A stretch of 64,000 bases of DNA from Gari tellinella (lineage: Eukaryota > Mollusca > Bivalvia > Cardiida > Psammobiidae): assembly GCA_922989275.2 (NCBI GenBank), contig OV277862.1:66725832-66789831 (forward strand). Reading direction: 5' to 3'. Below the pieces are notes generated by a model. That model had not been told where the DNA came from. It saw nothing but the letters and a program-made list of their open reading frames with translations, and did no database searches. Position numbers and translations under genes: made by a program. Of this stretch, positions 1 to 12,600 are shown one piece after another (within the stretch, counting starts at the first letter, position 1; the number at the start of each line of letters is the position of its first letter).

Positions 1-222
1 TTGTCTGTAATGATGTGCATCTGTGAATTGTTTTAAAAAATGTTATTTTCTTGACGCTTTAAAATTGATGATGTAATTGATAATACTGAAATATATATTA
101 CAGATACAGTTACAGATCTTTACTCGGCATAAATAGCATAAGCATTTTCAGAGCCATCAATATACATGTACACTTCAATATCTGCATACGTTAAGAGCAC
201 TAACATGGACAATTACAGCAGG

Positions 223-690
223 TGTATTGCTCATTTACCCCTAAAACTTCAAATGAAAACTTCCAGTGTCCAATAAAGTTTAGTCCATTTTTACAGTTCA
301 GGAGGGTGTTTTACAATATACTGCAAAATGTCGAAACATTGCAGAACCCGATCAGAGGGCTCCTAAAGGCCACGTTTACACTCCACAGGTACACTGTTAG
401 CAAAGGATACATATACACGTGACTTGGATTAAAAGTGTTCAAGATGGTTATTTCTTCTTCCTGTGAACATGTCGTCTGCTTTGAAATTTTCGTCTGCATT
501 TTATGACAAATTATTTATGTGCTCATTCTTATTGAATAATCTCTTTGGCGATTGTCAAACATGTTGAATCAAGATCAGATTCGATATTAAGCACCCTTTG
601 ATCTGGATCAACTTGTTTGCAAATATCAGTCAAGTCGCGAATGAATATTTTTTGGTCATGTGACATATTCTTGACTGTTTCAAACATGAA
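223..690. repeat. Degraded TTAA-3 and TTAA-1 MITEs
   Basis: 223-436 keeps TTAA-3 landmarks (CCCCTAAAACTTCAAATG, AGTTTAGTCCATTTTT and a GATCAGAGGGCTCC hairpin arm). 460-650 keeps TTAA-1 landmarks (CGTCTGCTTTGAAATTTTCG, arm AAGATCAGATTCG...GATCTGGATC). Both recur in copy B at about 31452-31880, so they are older than the duplication. Confidence 0.6.
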
Positions 691-747
691 ATATCACATG
701 CGGTATGATTGACGTTTGGTGCTATTCCTCTGATACATGTACAACTA

Positions 748-926
748 CAGTCGAACTTCGATATCTTGAACTCGTTTAACTCGACTATCCGATAGTTCGA
801 CATATGAACTGCATCATTTCATGCTCGATTAAGACGAACATACCCATATTTCAAAGTTAAAACGTTTTAACTTTGAAATACGGGTACGTTCGACAAAACC
901 GACTTCGAGATATCGAAGTTCGACTG
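748..926. mobile_element. TA-4 palindromic MITE, copy A only
   Basis: Ends CAGTCGAACTTCGATATCT and its inverse AGATATCGAAGTTCGACTG, flanked by TA at 746-747 and 927-928. The middle is a second palindrome (TTTCAAAGTTAAAACGTTTT). Copy B has the empty site CAACAATACTTTTCACAG near 31960. The TA target and CAGT ends suggest a Tc1/mariner or pogo derivative. Confidence 0.8.
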
Positions 927-944
927 TACTATTTTCACAGCAAA

Positions 945-1560
945 CAGTTTGGGACAAGACCCCGGCACCTGATCAGGTTACAAGCTGTTTTAGCTCAGAT
1001 TAAAATAAATTGTCAGTTGTTTCAATACATGTGTCATGTTCTACATTTTAATGCACTGCGTTTATGCATAGTTACGTTTGTAAAGCGGGGCAGAAAAACG
1101 TCTACCCCACTGGAACCAGACATTCTGGGAAATTTGCATGTACATCAAACTAAATGTAAACTGCAATATCTCGACTGCCTGGCTATTTATACAAGTGAGA
1201 GACCAGTTACGATCCATTGATCTCTTTCATTGGAAATGGAGCAATGTTTTTCATTTGCAATTAGTTAAGATCCAGATCAAACACGGCATTACGCGGATAA
1301 AAACAGACATTCATTACAATATTTATTAAGTTAAAATTCAAATAATTTAATTTTTGGAACAGAAAAGCTGACATAAATTTGAAAACAGACGTTATAACGG
1401 CAGTGTAAAAGTTAACCCTTTTCCGGCTGTCAAATCGTCTGCTTTGAAAATTGTCGTCTGCCAAAACTTAAATTTAGATTTATGCTCTAATTTTGAATTA
1501 AAGAAACCCCAAAACGTACGTCAAACAGTTTGGATTCAGATCAAATGGAACATTCGAAAG
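945..1560. repeat. Decayed hairpin repeats shared with copy B
   Basis: A CAAACAGTTTGGGACAAGACC...GATCAGGT hairpin near 950-1000 and the left half of a TTAA-1 element (TTAACCCTTTTCCGGCTG, CGTCTGCTTTGAAAATTGTCG) near 1412-1550. Matching sequence at 31975-32690. No gene seen; 1560-1990 is AT-rich and featureless. Confidence 0.5.
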
Positions 1561-2089
1561 ACGGGGTAAATGTTCAGTGTACGACAAACAAATCTTGGTA
1601 AAAATGTCATTTTTTCTTCCGATTCTCCGTAGTTTTTTGAGAATACATGCATGCAAATATGAAGTTGGTGATATTATGCGTTGGTTGGTACTAATGTGAC
1701 CAATGAAATATACTTTAGTTTTTGGCCTCATTAAATTCTGCCTTTTTTGGTCTGTTCTCTTCGATGGTTTCATTCATTATTTAGTGGAGCTCCCTGTTCA
1801 ATTTTGTCTGAAAAAAGAAAGAATGCGAATAGATCTATAAACTGTTTAACTTTTGCATTTTGTAAACCGCTCTTTCGACTTTTTTGAAGTTCTCTCGCGT
1901 ATTTCTTTTTTTAGTTTCTTGTCCAATAGTCGCTTCAAAATCGGACCACGATAATTGCACTTTTTTCACATTGGCTGCTCGGACCATCTAAAAACAGTAC
2001 AAAACTATATGTGTTTGTGAAACACTATGCCCCTGATTAGACCATGACCTGTAAATGACATTGATCTGTGTCTGACATGGCCCAACCCC

Positions 2090-2620
2090 TTTTAACCTCT
2101 GTGACATTGACCTTTGACACAGCATGTCTAAACTATTCATATGTAGATTCCCCTTAACTAGAGCAATATGTTTACCATATATGAAGTTTGACATTTTGAC
2201 CTTTGTAACCTTGATTTTGACCCGAACCTGCATATTAATATACGTCTTCATATGGGCAACACATGTGCCATGTATTGTGTGTACATTGGTTATAGTTCAA
2301 AAGTTATTGCCAAGCTGAAGCTTGAGAATAAATTTGAACTTTCAAACTCTGAGACATTGATTTTTGACTCAAAATGTTTGTTATATACATATTTAGATTT
2401 TAATTAGAGCGATATGTATACCAAATATGAAGTTCCTATAACTACAGAGTCAACAATGTTTTTTATTTTAAATAATTTACCTATTGACCTCTGTGACCTT
2501 GACCTTTGACTCGAACTTTTTCCTATATCACGTTAGCAAATTTGGTTTGTGACTACATTCCGGCAATGCGTAGTGTTATCTTAGGATGTTCAGATTACGT
2601 TGACCTTGACCAATATCTTT
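2090..2620. repeat. Degenerate tandem repeat with TGACCTTGACC motifs
   Basis: GTGACATTGACCTTTGACAC, GACATTTTGACCTTTGTAAC and GTGACCTTGACCTTTGACTC recur every 95-155 bp, interspersed with CATATTTAGATT. These are inverse relatives of the AGGTCAAGGTCA units in H1. Copy B has the same array near 33180-33850. Confidence 0.6.
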
Positions 2621-2789
2621 TGGCCTTAATTATATATTTATTTAAAAAAAAAAAGCTTTTCCAGTGCATATTTCCTAAAAACAACAACAACGTAATTTGG
2701 TTTGCGAGTACACCTTAGGATTGCGGGGTGTTACGTACCATTTTCTAATAGTGTGTACTAATAGGTATATTTACCTGTCTGATTGAGTT

Positions 2790-3110
2790 GGATTTTACGG
2801 TACCCCTACACATAAAATGATCTTAAAAAATAATGGCGCCGATGCTTGTCTGAATACAACAGCTAAATACATATCAGTGTCTATAAACGCTTGGGTTTTA
2901 CAGCACTACAACACATAACAGGTCATAATAGTGTAGAAGAATGAAGAGATGAGATTATGAAGGGCTGATTTTAAACAATATGATTTTGGCTGATTCTCTG
3001 CTTCCGAATGGGATCAAAACCACCGACCTGCCTTCCTTTAGGTTCTTGGCGGAAGGGATAAAAAAAACATTCATTTGGCAATTAAGCCTAATAAAAACTG
3101 CAAGGTAGGA
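2790..3110. repeat. Conserved unidentified repeat K
   Basis: GATTTTACGGTACCCC, GATTTTGGCTGATTC, CCTTCCTTTAGGTTCTTGGC and AATTAAGCCTAATAA recur in this order at 21680-22030, 34710-35190 and 47020-47340. No open frame and no clear terminal repeats. Could be a SINE or a transposon fragment. Confidence 0.55.
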
Positions 3111-3354
3111 TGTTATCTAAAAGAGTGGAGGGTTTAAATCTCTTTAAACTTTGAATCATATCGGAACCGGAACAGTCATAAAGTCGACACAGTTTGTGCA
3201 ATATCTGTCCTGTTACACTTTAAATTATTAATATGCCAACACTTAGCATTTAAACCTGTCAGAAACCCATTACAAACGTAAGTACATTGTACATGTACTA
3301 AACAGTTTTATTGACACGTGCTAAATTTAGGCAGTTTAACCCATTCCCTCTTAA

Positions 3355-3599
3355 CCCTTTACCTGATAGCATTGTTTCTAGTATTGAAGGTATGTGACTA
3401 CTTAAAGCAGGTTTAAAGTAAAGCAGAATGCGCCCTAAGGCGCATTCTGCTTTACTTTCAGCCTACTTTAAGCTATTAACTGCTAGAATAAGGAAAGTAT
3501 TAAATATGACACATATTCACTACGGTATAATTTGGAACTATATTCTTCAGCGGATGAATAAAATGAATGTGCTAAAAGTCGCTTCTATAAGGGAAAGGG
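3355..3599. mobile_element. TTAA-2 MITE, copy A only
   Basis: Flanked by TTAA (3351-3354, 3600-3603); ends CCCTTTACC and GGGAAAGGG. Centre is a hairpin of about 75 bp, GAAAGTAAAGCAGAATGCGCC and its inverse (about 3410-3475). Copy B has the empty target CACTCTTAATGACATC near 35778, a single TTAA. Target and ends fit a piggyBac-derived MITE. Confidence 0.85.
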
Positions 3600-3604
3600 T
3601 TAAA

Positions 3605-4040
3605 GCGCGGTTGCAAACAGTTTGCGTAACGCGGCGTCTGATCAGGATTCAAAATGTTTGACACTCGTATCCATATGTTTAAAGTTATACTACAGTGAAT
3701 CTTACTTTAAACGATCTTGCAAACAACAAAATTGGAGCAGAAGACAATGAAGCTCACGATTGATTTGGCAGTAAAAGAGTTAAAAGAGGTTACAGCTGTA
3801 TTGCAAGGAGTTTGGATCCAGATTAAAAGGCGAATAGTTAACGCTGATCCTGTCGTATAACCTGCTTTGATTTCTCGTCTGCAGAATTTGAGAATTTTTT
3901 GTGTTTTGTATTTTTAAATAGAAGAAATTTAAAGAATGTTGTCAAACAGTTTGGATCGAGATCAGAAGCCTTGTGACGCGGCATCTCATCTGGATCTAAA
4001 CTGTTTGCAAATACCAGTTAAGTCGCGATCGGCAGGATAA
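3605..4040. repeat. Two old TTAA-1 type hairpin elements, shared with copy B
   Basis: 3605-3665 is half of a hairpin whose intact partner is 35809-35870 in copy B (GATCAGACGCCGCG). 3870-4035 is a TTAA-1 body with a CAAACAGTTTGGATCGAG hairpin; counterpart 36075-36265. Confidence 0.6.
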
Positions 4041-4144
4041 TAAGGGTTTGAATATCCAACCTATTTGACACTCCCGTGGCATTTCTACTGTCAAAATCGG
4101 TATCTGGTCTGGATACAAGCTGCTTGCGAATAACTGGTTTTTAT

Positions 4145-5060
4145 TCATGAAACGGTTAAGCGCATTCATCTTTGAAACTTAAAATGAAAGAGTTTAGTTT
4201 CCATTATAATCTAAATCAATATTTTCTTTTTTTCAAATTCACAAACAATGCAGGCCTTAATCAAAATTCTCCTTGCATGAGGAGCTCTCTGATCTGGGAC
4301 TACACTGTTTGCATAGGACACCGGCAATACTCACAAGTAAGCCGTTTGTATATGACACGTATTCGCATCTCAAGATATTAGTGAATTAAGAAAATATGAT
4401 ATCTGTCCCCAATGTAACCAGTTGATAACTAAATGATAATAACAACATTGGGTTAATAGTCACTGATACCGACATTTGTATTCACTATGTGAAACAATGT
4501 GTCACACTTATCATAGGGTTACTTAAACTCGTTCACCCCTGAAACTTTTAATGGACAATTCCAATTTCAAAATAAGTCTAGTCCATTTTTGACTATTTAG
4601 GGTTTGATTTGAACAATATACTTCAAAATGACAAACAGTGTAGACCCTGAACAGAGGGTTCCTTAAGGAGCCCTCTGATCAGGGTCTATACTGTTTGAAT
4701 AGGACAAGTTTACTCTTGACAGGTATATGATTTGTTAATGACGCATCGCTAGGAATGTGTTAAACTCAGCCAAATTGCCAATTACTAGGGATAAATGTTT
4801 GACAGCGTCATATGGACAATTACAGTTTTCAATTAAGTCTAGTCCATGTCTGACTATTTGGTTGTTTGTATTTGGGTTTTTGCAGAATATTGCATAATGA
4901 CAGACAATGCAGATCCTGATCAGAAGGCTGCTATAGGAGCTCCCTGATCAGGATCTACATTGTTTTTTCTATGACAAATTTACTCTTCATAGGTACACCG
5001 TTTGTAAATGAAGAGTACACAGTATAATCTTTGCTCGGGTTCAATGAGTAAAGAGAGATT
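4145..5060. repeat. Cluster of three TTAA-3 MITEs, shared with copy B
   Basis: 4150-4385 (decayed), 4527-4759 (TTAA-flanked, ends CTCGTTCACCCCTGAAAC and ATGTG, hairpin ACAGTGTAGACCCTGA) and 4795-5045 (hairpin GATCCTGATCAGAAGG, end GGGTTCAATGAG). Counterparts at 36362-36590, 36732-36962 and 36990-37200. Confidence 0.65.
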
Positions 5061-5264
5061 TTATAATAGTTTCCTATTGTTTATAGCGAAGCTCAAAGAT
5101 AGATATATTTTTCCCCGATTACGCGTATGTGCTTAATTAATATCCAATTTACACCCAGTGGAATTTTTCCATCATTTATATATTCGATGTGTCCTTGGTT
5201 ATATAAGGGTGCCTGATCTTAATGTTAATGTTTGTTTCGTTTTATATTGAAATTCCTATCAGCA

Positions 5265-5700
5265 AACAGTATAGATTTTGATCAGACGCCGCACAATGCA
5301 GCGTCTGATCAGAGATTACACTGTTTAGCTATGTCCCTTTTAAATAAGACAATATGCACAAATGGGTTAAAACAATTATTTCCTCAAAAACAGTTTAGAG
5401 CCTGATCAAACACCGGGTAGTCCGGTCTTTGACTAGGATCCGACCTGTTTGCCACTCAGATAAAAAATATATTCAAATAGTTTTCAAAAATCTGGTATAT
5501 TCTACATTTCATTTCATTTCGTTTGCGTAAATTTTCCTACGATCAGAAAAATATTTCTCTAATGTTATAGTTTGTACTTGAATATTGTTGATAGCATGGG
5601 CTCACTATGATTTACAAAAAGTGTACCAATGAATAGTACCCCGGCGTCTGACCAAGCCCTAAAACTTTTGCCACTCAGATTGAAATAAATCTCTTCAAAG
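5265..5700. repeat. Three CAAACAGT-type hairpins (TA-2 and related), shared with copy B
   Basis: Hairpins at about 5268-5335 (GATCAGACGCCGCACAATGC), 5390-5455 (GAGCCTGATCAAACACCGGG) and a half-hairpin near 5615-5680. Counterparts at 37404-37470, 37535-37600 and 37790-37850. Confidence 0.6.
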
Positions 5701-6054
5701 CTGGGTAATTTTCTACCGTTCTTTACAATATGTTTGAGTTAAGTGCGAAAGAATAACATATTATTCATCGTTATAACGTGTTCGTTACTGTACGACTTGC
5801 ATTTTGCAACTTGATACGGACAGTTACCGGGAAGTGAGACCGTGACTGAGTCAGAATCACATTGTGTTATATTTTGAAACACAATTCACGTGGACCTATC
5901 ACTATCAGATAATACCATATACATAAGGCCTGTATAACCTGATATCAAAGTTAATATTGTAGTGTTCATACGAAAGGGAAACAGCAAGTAAAGTAGGTTA
6001 AACTTATTAATTACACATGTAACATTCAGAACAATACGGACGTATTTATGATAA

Positions 6055-6405
6055 TTGTTGCAATCAGTTTGAATTAAGGTGAAACGCCGAGCAGCTCGGT
6101 GCCTCACCTGAATCCAACCTGGGTCAATGTTTATAAAGCGTTTGAGTTGAGTCTGGACTCGTTCTCAATCATTTGATTGATCAGATTTGAGCCTAGGCTC
6201 AAATCTGACCAATCAAATGCTTGAGAACGAACTCAGACTCAACTCAAATGCTTTATCAGCGCAGGGCATGTTTGACACTCTGTTGATAGAAAAAAATCAT
6301 ATACATGTAAATAAATTCTGAAAATTGTAGCAGACGAGAAATTTATTTTTCAGACGACAATTACATATAGTGAGCTAAGGCTAAACGCAATACATATAGG
6401 AAGTG
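6055..6405. repeat. TTAA-1 type element split by a long palindrome, ending just upstream of the copy A start codon
   Basis: Left arm near 6060-6115, right part from 6270 with the TTAA-1 tail AGCAGACGAGAAATTT and CAGACGACAATT, ending at GGCTAAAC near 6394, about 30 bp before the ATG. The palindrome 6130-6262 sits inside its hairpin. Same arrangement at 38230-38556 in copy B. Confidence 0.6.
6130..6262. repeat. Long palindrome, centre TTTGAGCCTAGGCTCAAA
   Basis: Arms of about 60 bp (AAAGCGTTTGAGTTGAGTCT outside, AGATTTGAGCC at the centre) with few mismatches and no loop. Relatives: 38298-38427 (copy B), 60165-60300, and a half-copy at 20515-20580. A foldback or MITE family. Confidence 0.75.
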
Positions 6406-6424
6406 TTACCAAAAGGACCGCAAA

Positions 6425-6665
6425 ATGCCAAAGATCAATTCAATAACGATAACTCTGGCAGGGGACAAGCAGGTTTACAGGCCTGGGGACGTCGTCAAAG
6501 GTCACTGGACGATCGACGTTGGAGACGCCTTTAGTGTTAAAGGGGTCAGACTGGCCCTTAAAGGGGCTGCATACACAAGATGGAGCAACGATAACCCTAG
6601 AAGTGATGACAATATTGGATACGAAAATTTCACGTCAACATGGAAAACTGTGTTCGGGACTAAAC
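6425..6665 (+). CDS. Copy A exon 1: arrestin N domain, start codon
   Basis: Codes residues 1-80 plus one base. The ATG at 6425 begins MPKINSITITL, matching the usual alpha-arrestin start; no better upstream ATG is in frame. Contains KQVYRPGD and VRLALKGAAYTRW, typical first strands of arrestin N. Donor is AAAC|GTGAGC. Against copy B it has 3 replacements (R20I, R59G, G64S) and about 8 silent changes. Confidence 0.9.
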
Positions 6666-9600
6666 GTGAGCTTATTGTTTTATTTCTCCTGATGTAACTA
6701 ATTACATGTACTAAATAGTACACCTTTAACACACCTAATTATTCGTACACTAAAGTGGTTTTGTAGTTCTTGAAATGAATCACGGGTGGCATTTCAGGTA
6801 GTTTTACTCTAGTAAAGCTTAAAGCTGGCTCAATAAAACATTTTGCTTACCTGTCACCTCCTTTAAATGGTCACCTAGAAACAGGCTATGAGGTAACGGT
6901 GTAATATTTCTTTTTTATTAAGCACAACAAAATCTATTACGACCAATGAAAACGACGACAGATGGAATAAAGAAATAGGACGTGAAAATAGAGCAGGAAG
7001 GTCAACCAAGGGACACCCTGTTTTACTTTCATATTGCTATAAGTAACACCAAACACTAAGCCTTATTTGGGTTTAACAAAAGTGAAGTGTACTGCATTCA
7101 CCTTTGTGACATCCTCACACCAGTCGCCATCGTAGTCAAGGTCTTCATCAGCTTCACTTAACGTGTTCACAGTTAAATTGATGCAGTCGACTAATCATTA
7201 TCAGTATCACCAATAACATCATCGTAATCAACGTAAGCATCATCATCACAATTTCATTATACAAATCATTATTAGTACGGTATTTCCCAGAAACTTCCCA
7301 ATATTGCCGCGGTTCTGGGACTTATAATGACCATCGGGGATTTAAGATTTTCGGAAAGTATCCACTCTGTTCAAAGAACTAAAAGGTAGGCAGGTTGGTG
7401 GTGTTAATCCCATACGCTGCTTCAAGGCGGGTGCGATTAGCCGAAATCCTCCTCCTGAAATTCCAATATGTAGATCTATATAAATATAGGGATAGGGCAT
7501 GTTGTAATGGATTTTTGTCGTGTGTTGTTTTCGAGTTTTTGTTTTTTGTTTTAGCGTTTACGTGTATGTTGTCGTTTCTGGGCGCAATATTACCATTTTA
7601 TGTGTCGCGGTGCTGTTAAAACCAAAACCAAGCATCATCACAATTTCGTGATATAAATCATCAATACCATCTTTATTAATCTTTATCGCCATCATCATCA
7701 TTGATATCCAACATCGTCTGAACCTTTATTGCCAGCATCAACAACTACATCGACATAACCATAGTATTATTGTCGTTATAATAATATGAACCATTATAGA
7801 ATTAACCTATTACTTCATATACAAGCCATTTGACGCCTTTGATTTATTCTTCCGTGGAAAAAAGTTCCAATGTATACAATCATGAATATGCACAATAAAA
7901 CAGTTTCTAAATCCTGCCAGAAAGTGCCTTAAAAAGACTGAAAATAAAACAGAAGTGGCGCACTCTGCTTTATTTTCAGCCTGCTTTAAGTTGTCAGCTA
8001 TTTTCAAAACCAGAGACAGACTAAGTAGAGTTACACGGTTTTTTGATAAATAATTCACAAATGTGACATGTCTGAGGAAAACGGTTAAAATTATTATACA
8101 CTGTTTGCGTTTAGGATTTTCAATATAAAACAAACGAAAATAAAAATGTAGACAAGGCACCCCTTACATAAAAAATAGACTAATCCATTATATGAGCATG
8201 GAAGAATCCATAGGGTGCAAATGGGTTAATCTTACAGCCTGTCTCTCCTTAGTGATTCAGACATAGTATATACGTGGCGAACCTCAGTATTTCGAACTTA
8301 CCTAACTCATTATTCCATAAATACGCATTTAACGTATTTAATTTACCTCTCCACTGAAAAAAATAGTTCAACTTTATACAGTCATGAGCATGCACCATAA
8401 AATATTCTATATCCTAGCAGATTTTATATCTTGAAAAGCGCTGAAATTAAGTCAGAATGCGCCTTATTTCATATTTGCCACTTATATCGCTCATATTCAA
8501 CTTTTTCTTCAGTTAATAAAAGTATAGATCTACAACTAATGTTATTTTTGCAGACGACATATTTGAAACAGACAACAATTCAGCATGATAAGGGTTAATG
8601 GACTTAACGCCATATGTTCACTACACTTGTGTAATCAGTTTCAACGAAATTAAACGCAATTGTAATCAAATTAAAATAAAGAAAATGACGACCGTTTGAT
8701 AATAGTTAGGACTCATTTTAATCCGAGTAGCAAACAGCTTGTGGTCTAATTAATGTCTTGTCTCAGATACAATTGATACATGCATATTCTGTACAAGTCA
8801 CTTTAAGCTACGATCCCATTTGTGGTGTTTTGATATTTTCAGTTGGTGAAAAATCATCTGGTTCCCATATTTATCCTGTCAAGAAGCACGTGCATGAGTT
8901 TAGTTTCCGGCTTCCAGCGGATCGGTTACCGTCCTCATACGAGGGCAACTACGGGGCAATCAGGTAAATATTGCTCATGAGCTTAAGATTGGAACATAGA
9001 ACCAGAGAGTAGCAATTTATGATAGATAGAAGAATTAGGACTCTTATGACATAGATAGGGCTCTGGCTAGATAATGGGAGTATTTCAAAAACTATGTTTT
9101 TATGTTTGACTACTCATTAGAATCGAATCGAAGAAATGATTCTAATGAGTAGTCGCTCGATATGTATAAGCGCAAACATGAAGGAGAACATGCTGGACAA
9201 CTAGAGTTTATTACCTCTTATCTTGAGCTCTGGGATAGATTTTTTTATATCGCAAACGGTTTCTTCTTTAATAATAAATAATATACCAAGTTAAAGTAAA
9301 CTTTCAGTCCGAAGGACCACTCAGCCGACTGTACATATATTCCCCTGATCATTGAGCCATCTTGCCTACAATATTGAGCACTGCTAACATATAGCGCAGT
9401 CAAATGCAGCCGCAGTACCGACTCAGACCCTTCACAGGTACCCATTTTAACCCCTGGGTGGAGAGGAGCAATTCGTTGTACATGTCTTGCTCAAGGACAT
9501 TCCTGTACATCATCGGGGTATTAGAAAAAATCCCCTAGTCAGACCGCTGGTCCGGCGGGGGATCGAACTCACGACCCCTGGTACCGTAGTCCAATAGTGC

Positions 9601-12600
9601 AACCATTGGGCCACTACCGCCTTGTACCTACAATTTCCAGCAGATAGTTCTCTTTGAAAAGTATTCCACTGCAAATGGCTACGTAACTAGGCGACTTAAC
9701 ATGATCTGAACTGCTTAATACTCGTATTGATGTTTCTTCGTTCATTAATGCAACAAAATGTACGATAAATATCAGTATCCTAACCAATAACAATGTTTCT
9801 CCGTTTCCATTATGCAAAAGGATTTAATATGAAAAACATTGCAGGCGACATTTTAGGTAAACGTTATTATTGAGGCGCATGAGCTTAGATAAACCAATTA
9901 CATGTAGATAACAAGAAAATAAGTAATTGCAATCTAATTTCGAGTACAGACAGGCCTAGCGATCAAAACAACTCTAAAATAAGACTAGTTGTCAGGTTCT
10001 ACACAGGAGAAGACGTTATTGTTTCCCGTTTACACGCATACGAAACGCAAACGCATTACAATAAAACTTAGAAAATTACAACTTGTTGTCAATTCTGATT
10101 ATTTATTTCAATCTGAGTGGCAAACAGTTTGGAGCCTGATCAGACGCCGGGTTGCACGGTGTCTTATCTGGCTCCAAACTGTTTGCTATGGAAATAATAA
10201 TTTAAGCCAGGAGCTCTTAAATACAATCTAATCTCCCTGTTTTAGCGTAAACGCATATTTTGGGAAAGAAAATCTTCTCCATAGTAAGCTTATGCACGCT
10301 GTGCAATATCGTCTGCAAAATATGTCGTCTACATACATTCACAAAGTTGACGATAAGTGTGTCAAACAGTTTTGGCGTGTTTATTGGTAACAAATGTCCT
10401 CCCCTATAGCAGAACATTTGTCTTATTTAGGTACTGGTTATACCTCGAGATCGACCGACCCTTGTTCCGGTTCAATATCACTAGGATTAAGACTATCACA
10501 GTTCTGGACAACATCAATGTGAACGATGCTAAATTTACGGTAAGTCTTCATAGCAACGGTTCTAAACCAGCGAGTAAACCCTCCCTATTACGGCCACTAA
10601 AAAGAATTGATTATATAAAATGCAGATGACAGCTTAGAGCAGGGTGAAAGTATAAAAGCAAGCTCCTAAATGAGCTAACTGTTTTACTTTTATCTTTCTT
10701 TAAGCAGCTAAATGCCTTAATCATCGAATAAAAAACCAAGAACATCTGTTAAAAATCAGTTTCACGAGGCTGTCATTTGTTACATGCTATTGCAAAGTGT
10801 TTATCGTTTTAGTTCCTTTTAAAAGTTTAAATATTCTTCTCTTATTAATAGCATATTATGAGCGTTTACATGATTAACGAATAACGGGTGACGGATTCTG
10901 TTTTATAGACATTTGTTGCTAGAAAGACAGAGAAAAAGGTCCACACGGCTGTAGTGGTTGGTAACGAAGGAAATGTAACACTGCACGCACAGACAGACAG
11001 AGCAGCGTACTGCCCTGGAGAGAAAATGGCCATATCATGTAAGTCTCTCTCCCTCATTCACTCTGTATCTCTGTATATTTCACTCTCTCTCTGTCACAAC
11101 TTCTCCCCCCCCCCCCATTTTCTCTCCACCTCTACCCCTAAAGTATATATAATTCGTCTATCATATTTGACGATGATCACTTTGTCATTTTACTTTTGGG
11201 GTAGCTTCCTGTGGACACGGAGATGGCTTGTCCCTCTAAGTAATACTTATACATAATACTGTCCGAATGTATTATAGATTGCTCATTCGCATAATACGTA
11301 CAATATTGTTTTCAGTGATAGCCAATAACGGAACAGACAGGGACCTTGGTGTCGTAAAAGCAACCTTGACCCAAGAGGTCATCTTCTTTGCTAATGGGGA
11401 GAGAAAAATAAAAAACATCCCACTTCAGTCTGTGACGGGCGCGACGCTCAAAAAGGTAGGAAATACAGTAAACCCTCTCTTTTACGACCACATCTCTATA
11501 ACGACCACCTTTCTATTGCGACCACCTCTCTATTGCGACCAAATCACTATAACGACCGCTAAAAGAAGGTTTACTGATTGTATAAAAACATTTGACAAAT
11601 GTGACGATAAAACAGAAAGCTCCTTAGGGAGCTCTCCTTGCTTTAAACCGTCACCTGTCTTAAACGTGTATTGGTAGTCGTAATAGAAAGGTTTAACATG
11701 TACATGTAGCTCAATGGAGAAGGCATTGTGCAGTCTCAATAAATGTGTTTATCCTAAAACAATTTTGTCTATAACAAACAGTTTGAAGTCAAATTATTGC
11801 TGTTTGCAATTGAGAAATCAAACGAATTGTTGACATTTTGATAAACAATTATACATCCTTGGTTTTGTTGCAAAACAACGCATGAGCGAGTTATTGTCTT
11901 ATTTCTTTATTATTCAATTACACACATTAACTAACTCTTTGCATGCTGGGTAATGTTTTCGTCTGCAACAACTATCGTCTGCTACTATTCTAAAAATAGA
12001 AGTTTTAAAGTTCCTTTCCAAAATAGAGGAAGAGTGTAAAACAGTTTTGTTCTTGATGCGACGCTGTGTCAGGAACAAAATTGTTTTCCAAAGGTTACAA
12101 TGGTTTCACCGCTAGCGTGCTAAGAGTTATATATTTATTTGATTCTTGCAGTAATAATAACATCGTTTATGGCATTATCAAAGTTTTGATTCTGATAATT
12201 ATCTAAGCTATAGCCAGACTTATGTGAAGCTAGCACTGGATTAAGAGGCATTGTGATCTTCAGATATAAGTGACTGCTTCACTGAAGAAAACACCTTTCT
12301 TTCCCGTTTAAACGCAATTGAAATACCAACGCAGTACTGTGACAAACCGTTTGGAGCCTGTTACCCATACATATAATAGTTTTAACGTAAATGTGACTAT
12401 TGGGAAATGATAACTTTGTCTCCAATGTAACTTCGGGAAAAGAAATAGCAAAGGTTCGTGCAGGAATTTCTTCTTGTTGCTTTACGTTTGTCCTGTATTA
12501 AGTCCGATCAGTGCAATGATTAGGTAGAAACTGCAAATGTTAGAAGTACAATTCTATACTTCTAACATTTGCAGTTACTACCTAATCATTTCACATGTCA

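Noticed and set aside
873..1220. 115-codon open frame
   Set aside because: Begins in the TA-4 MITE and crosses repeat sequence; the copy B version is shifted. Not a gene.
7810..8160. 116-codon minus-strand open frame
   Set aside because: Lies across a TTAA-2-like MITE hairpin; no conserved motif.
9553..9622. Functional tRNA gene
   Set aside because: The tRNA-like part has boxes A and B but is fused to a long SINE body with an ATT tail; the fold was not confirmed.
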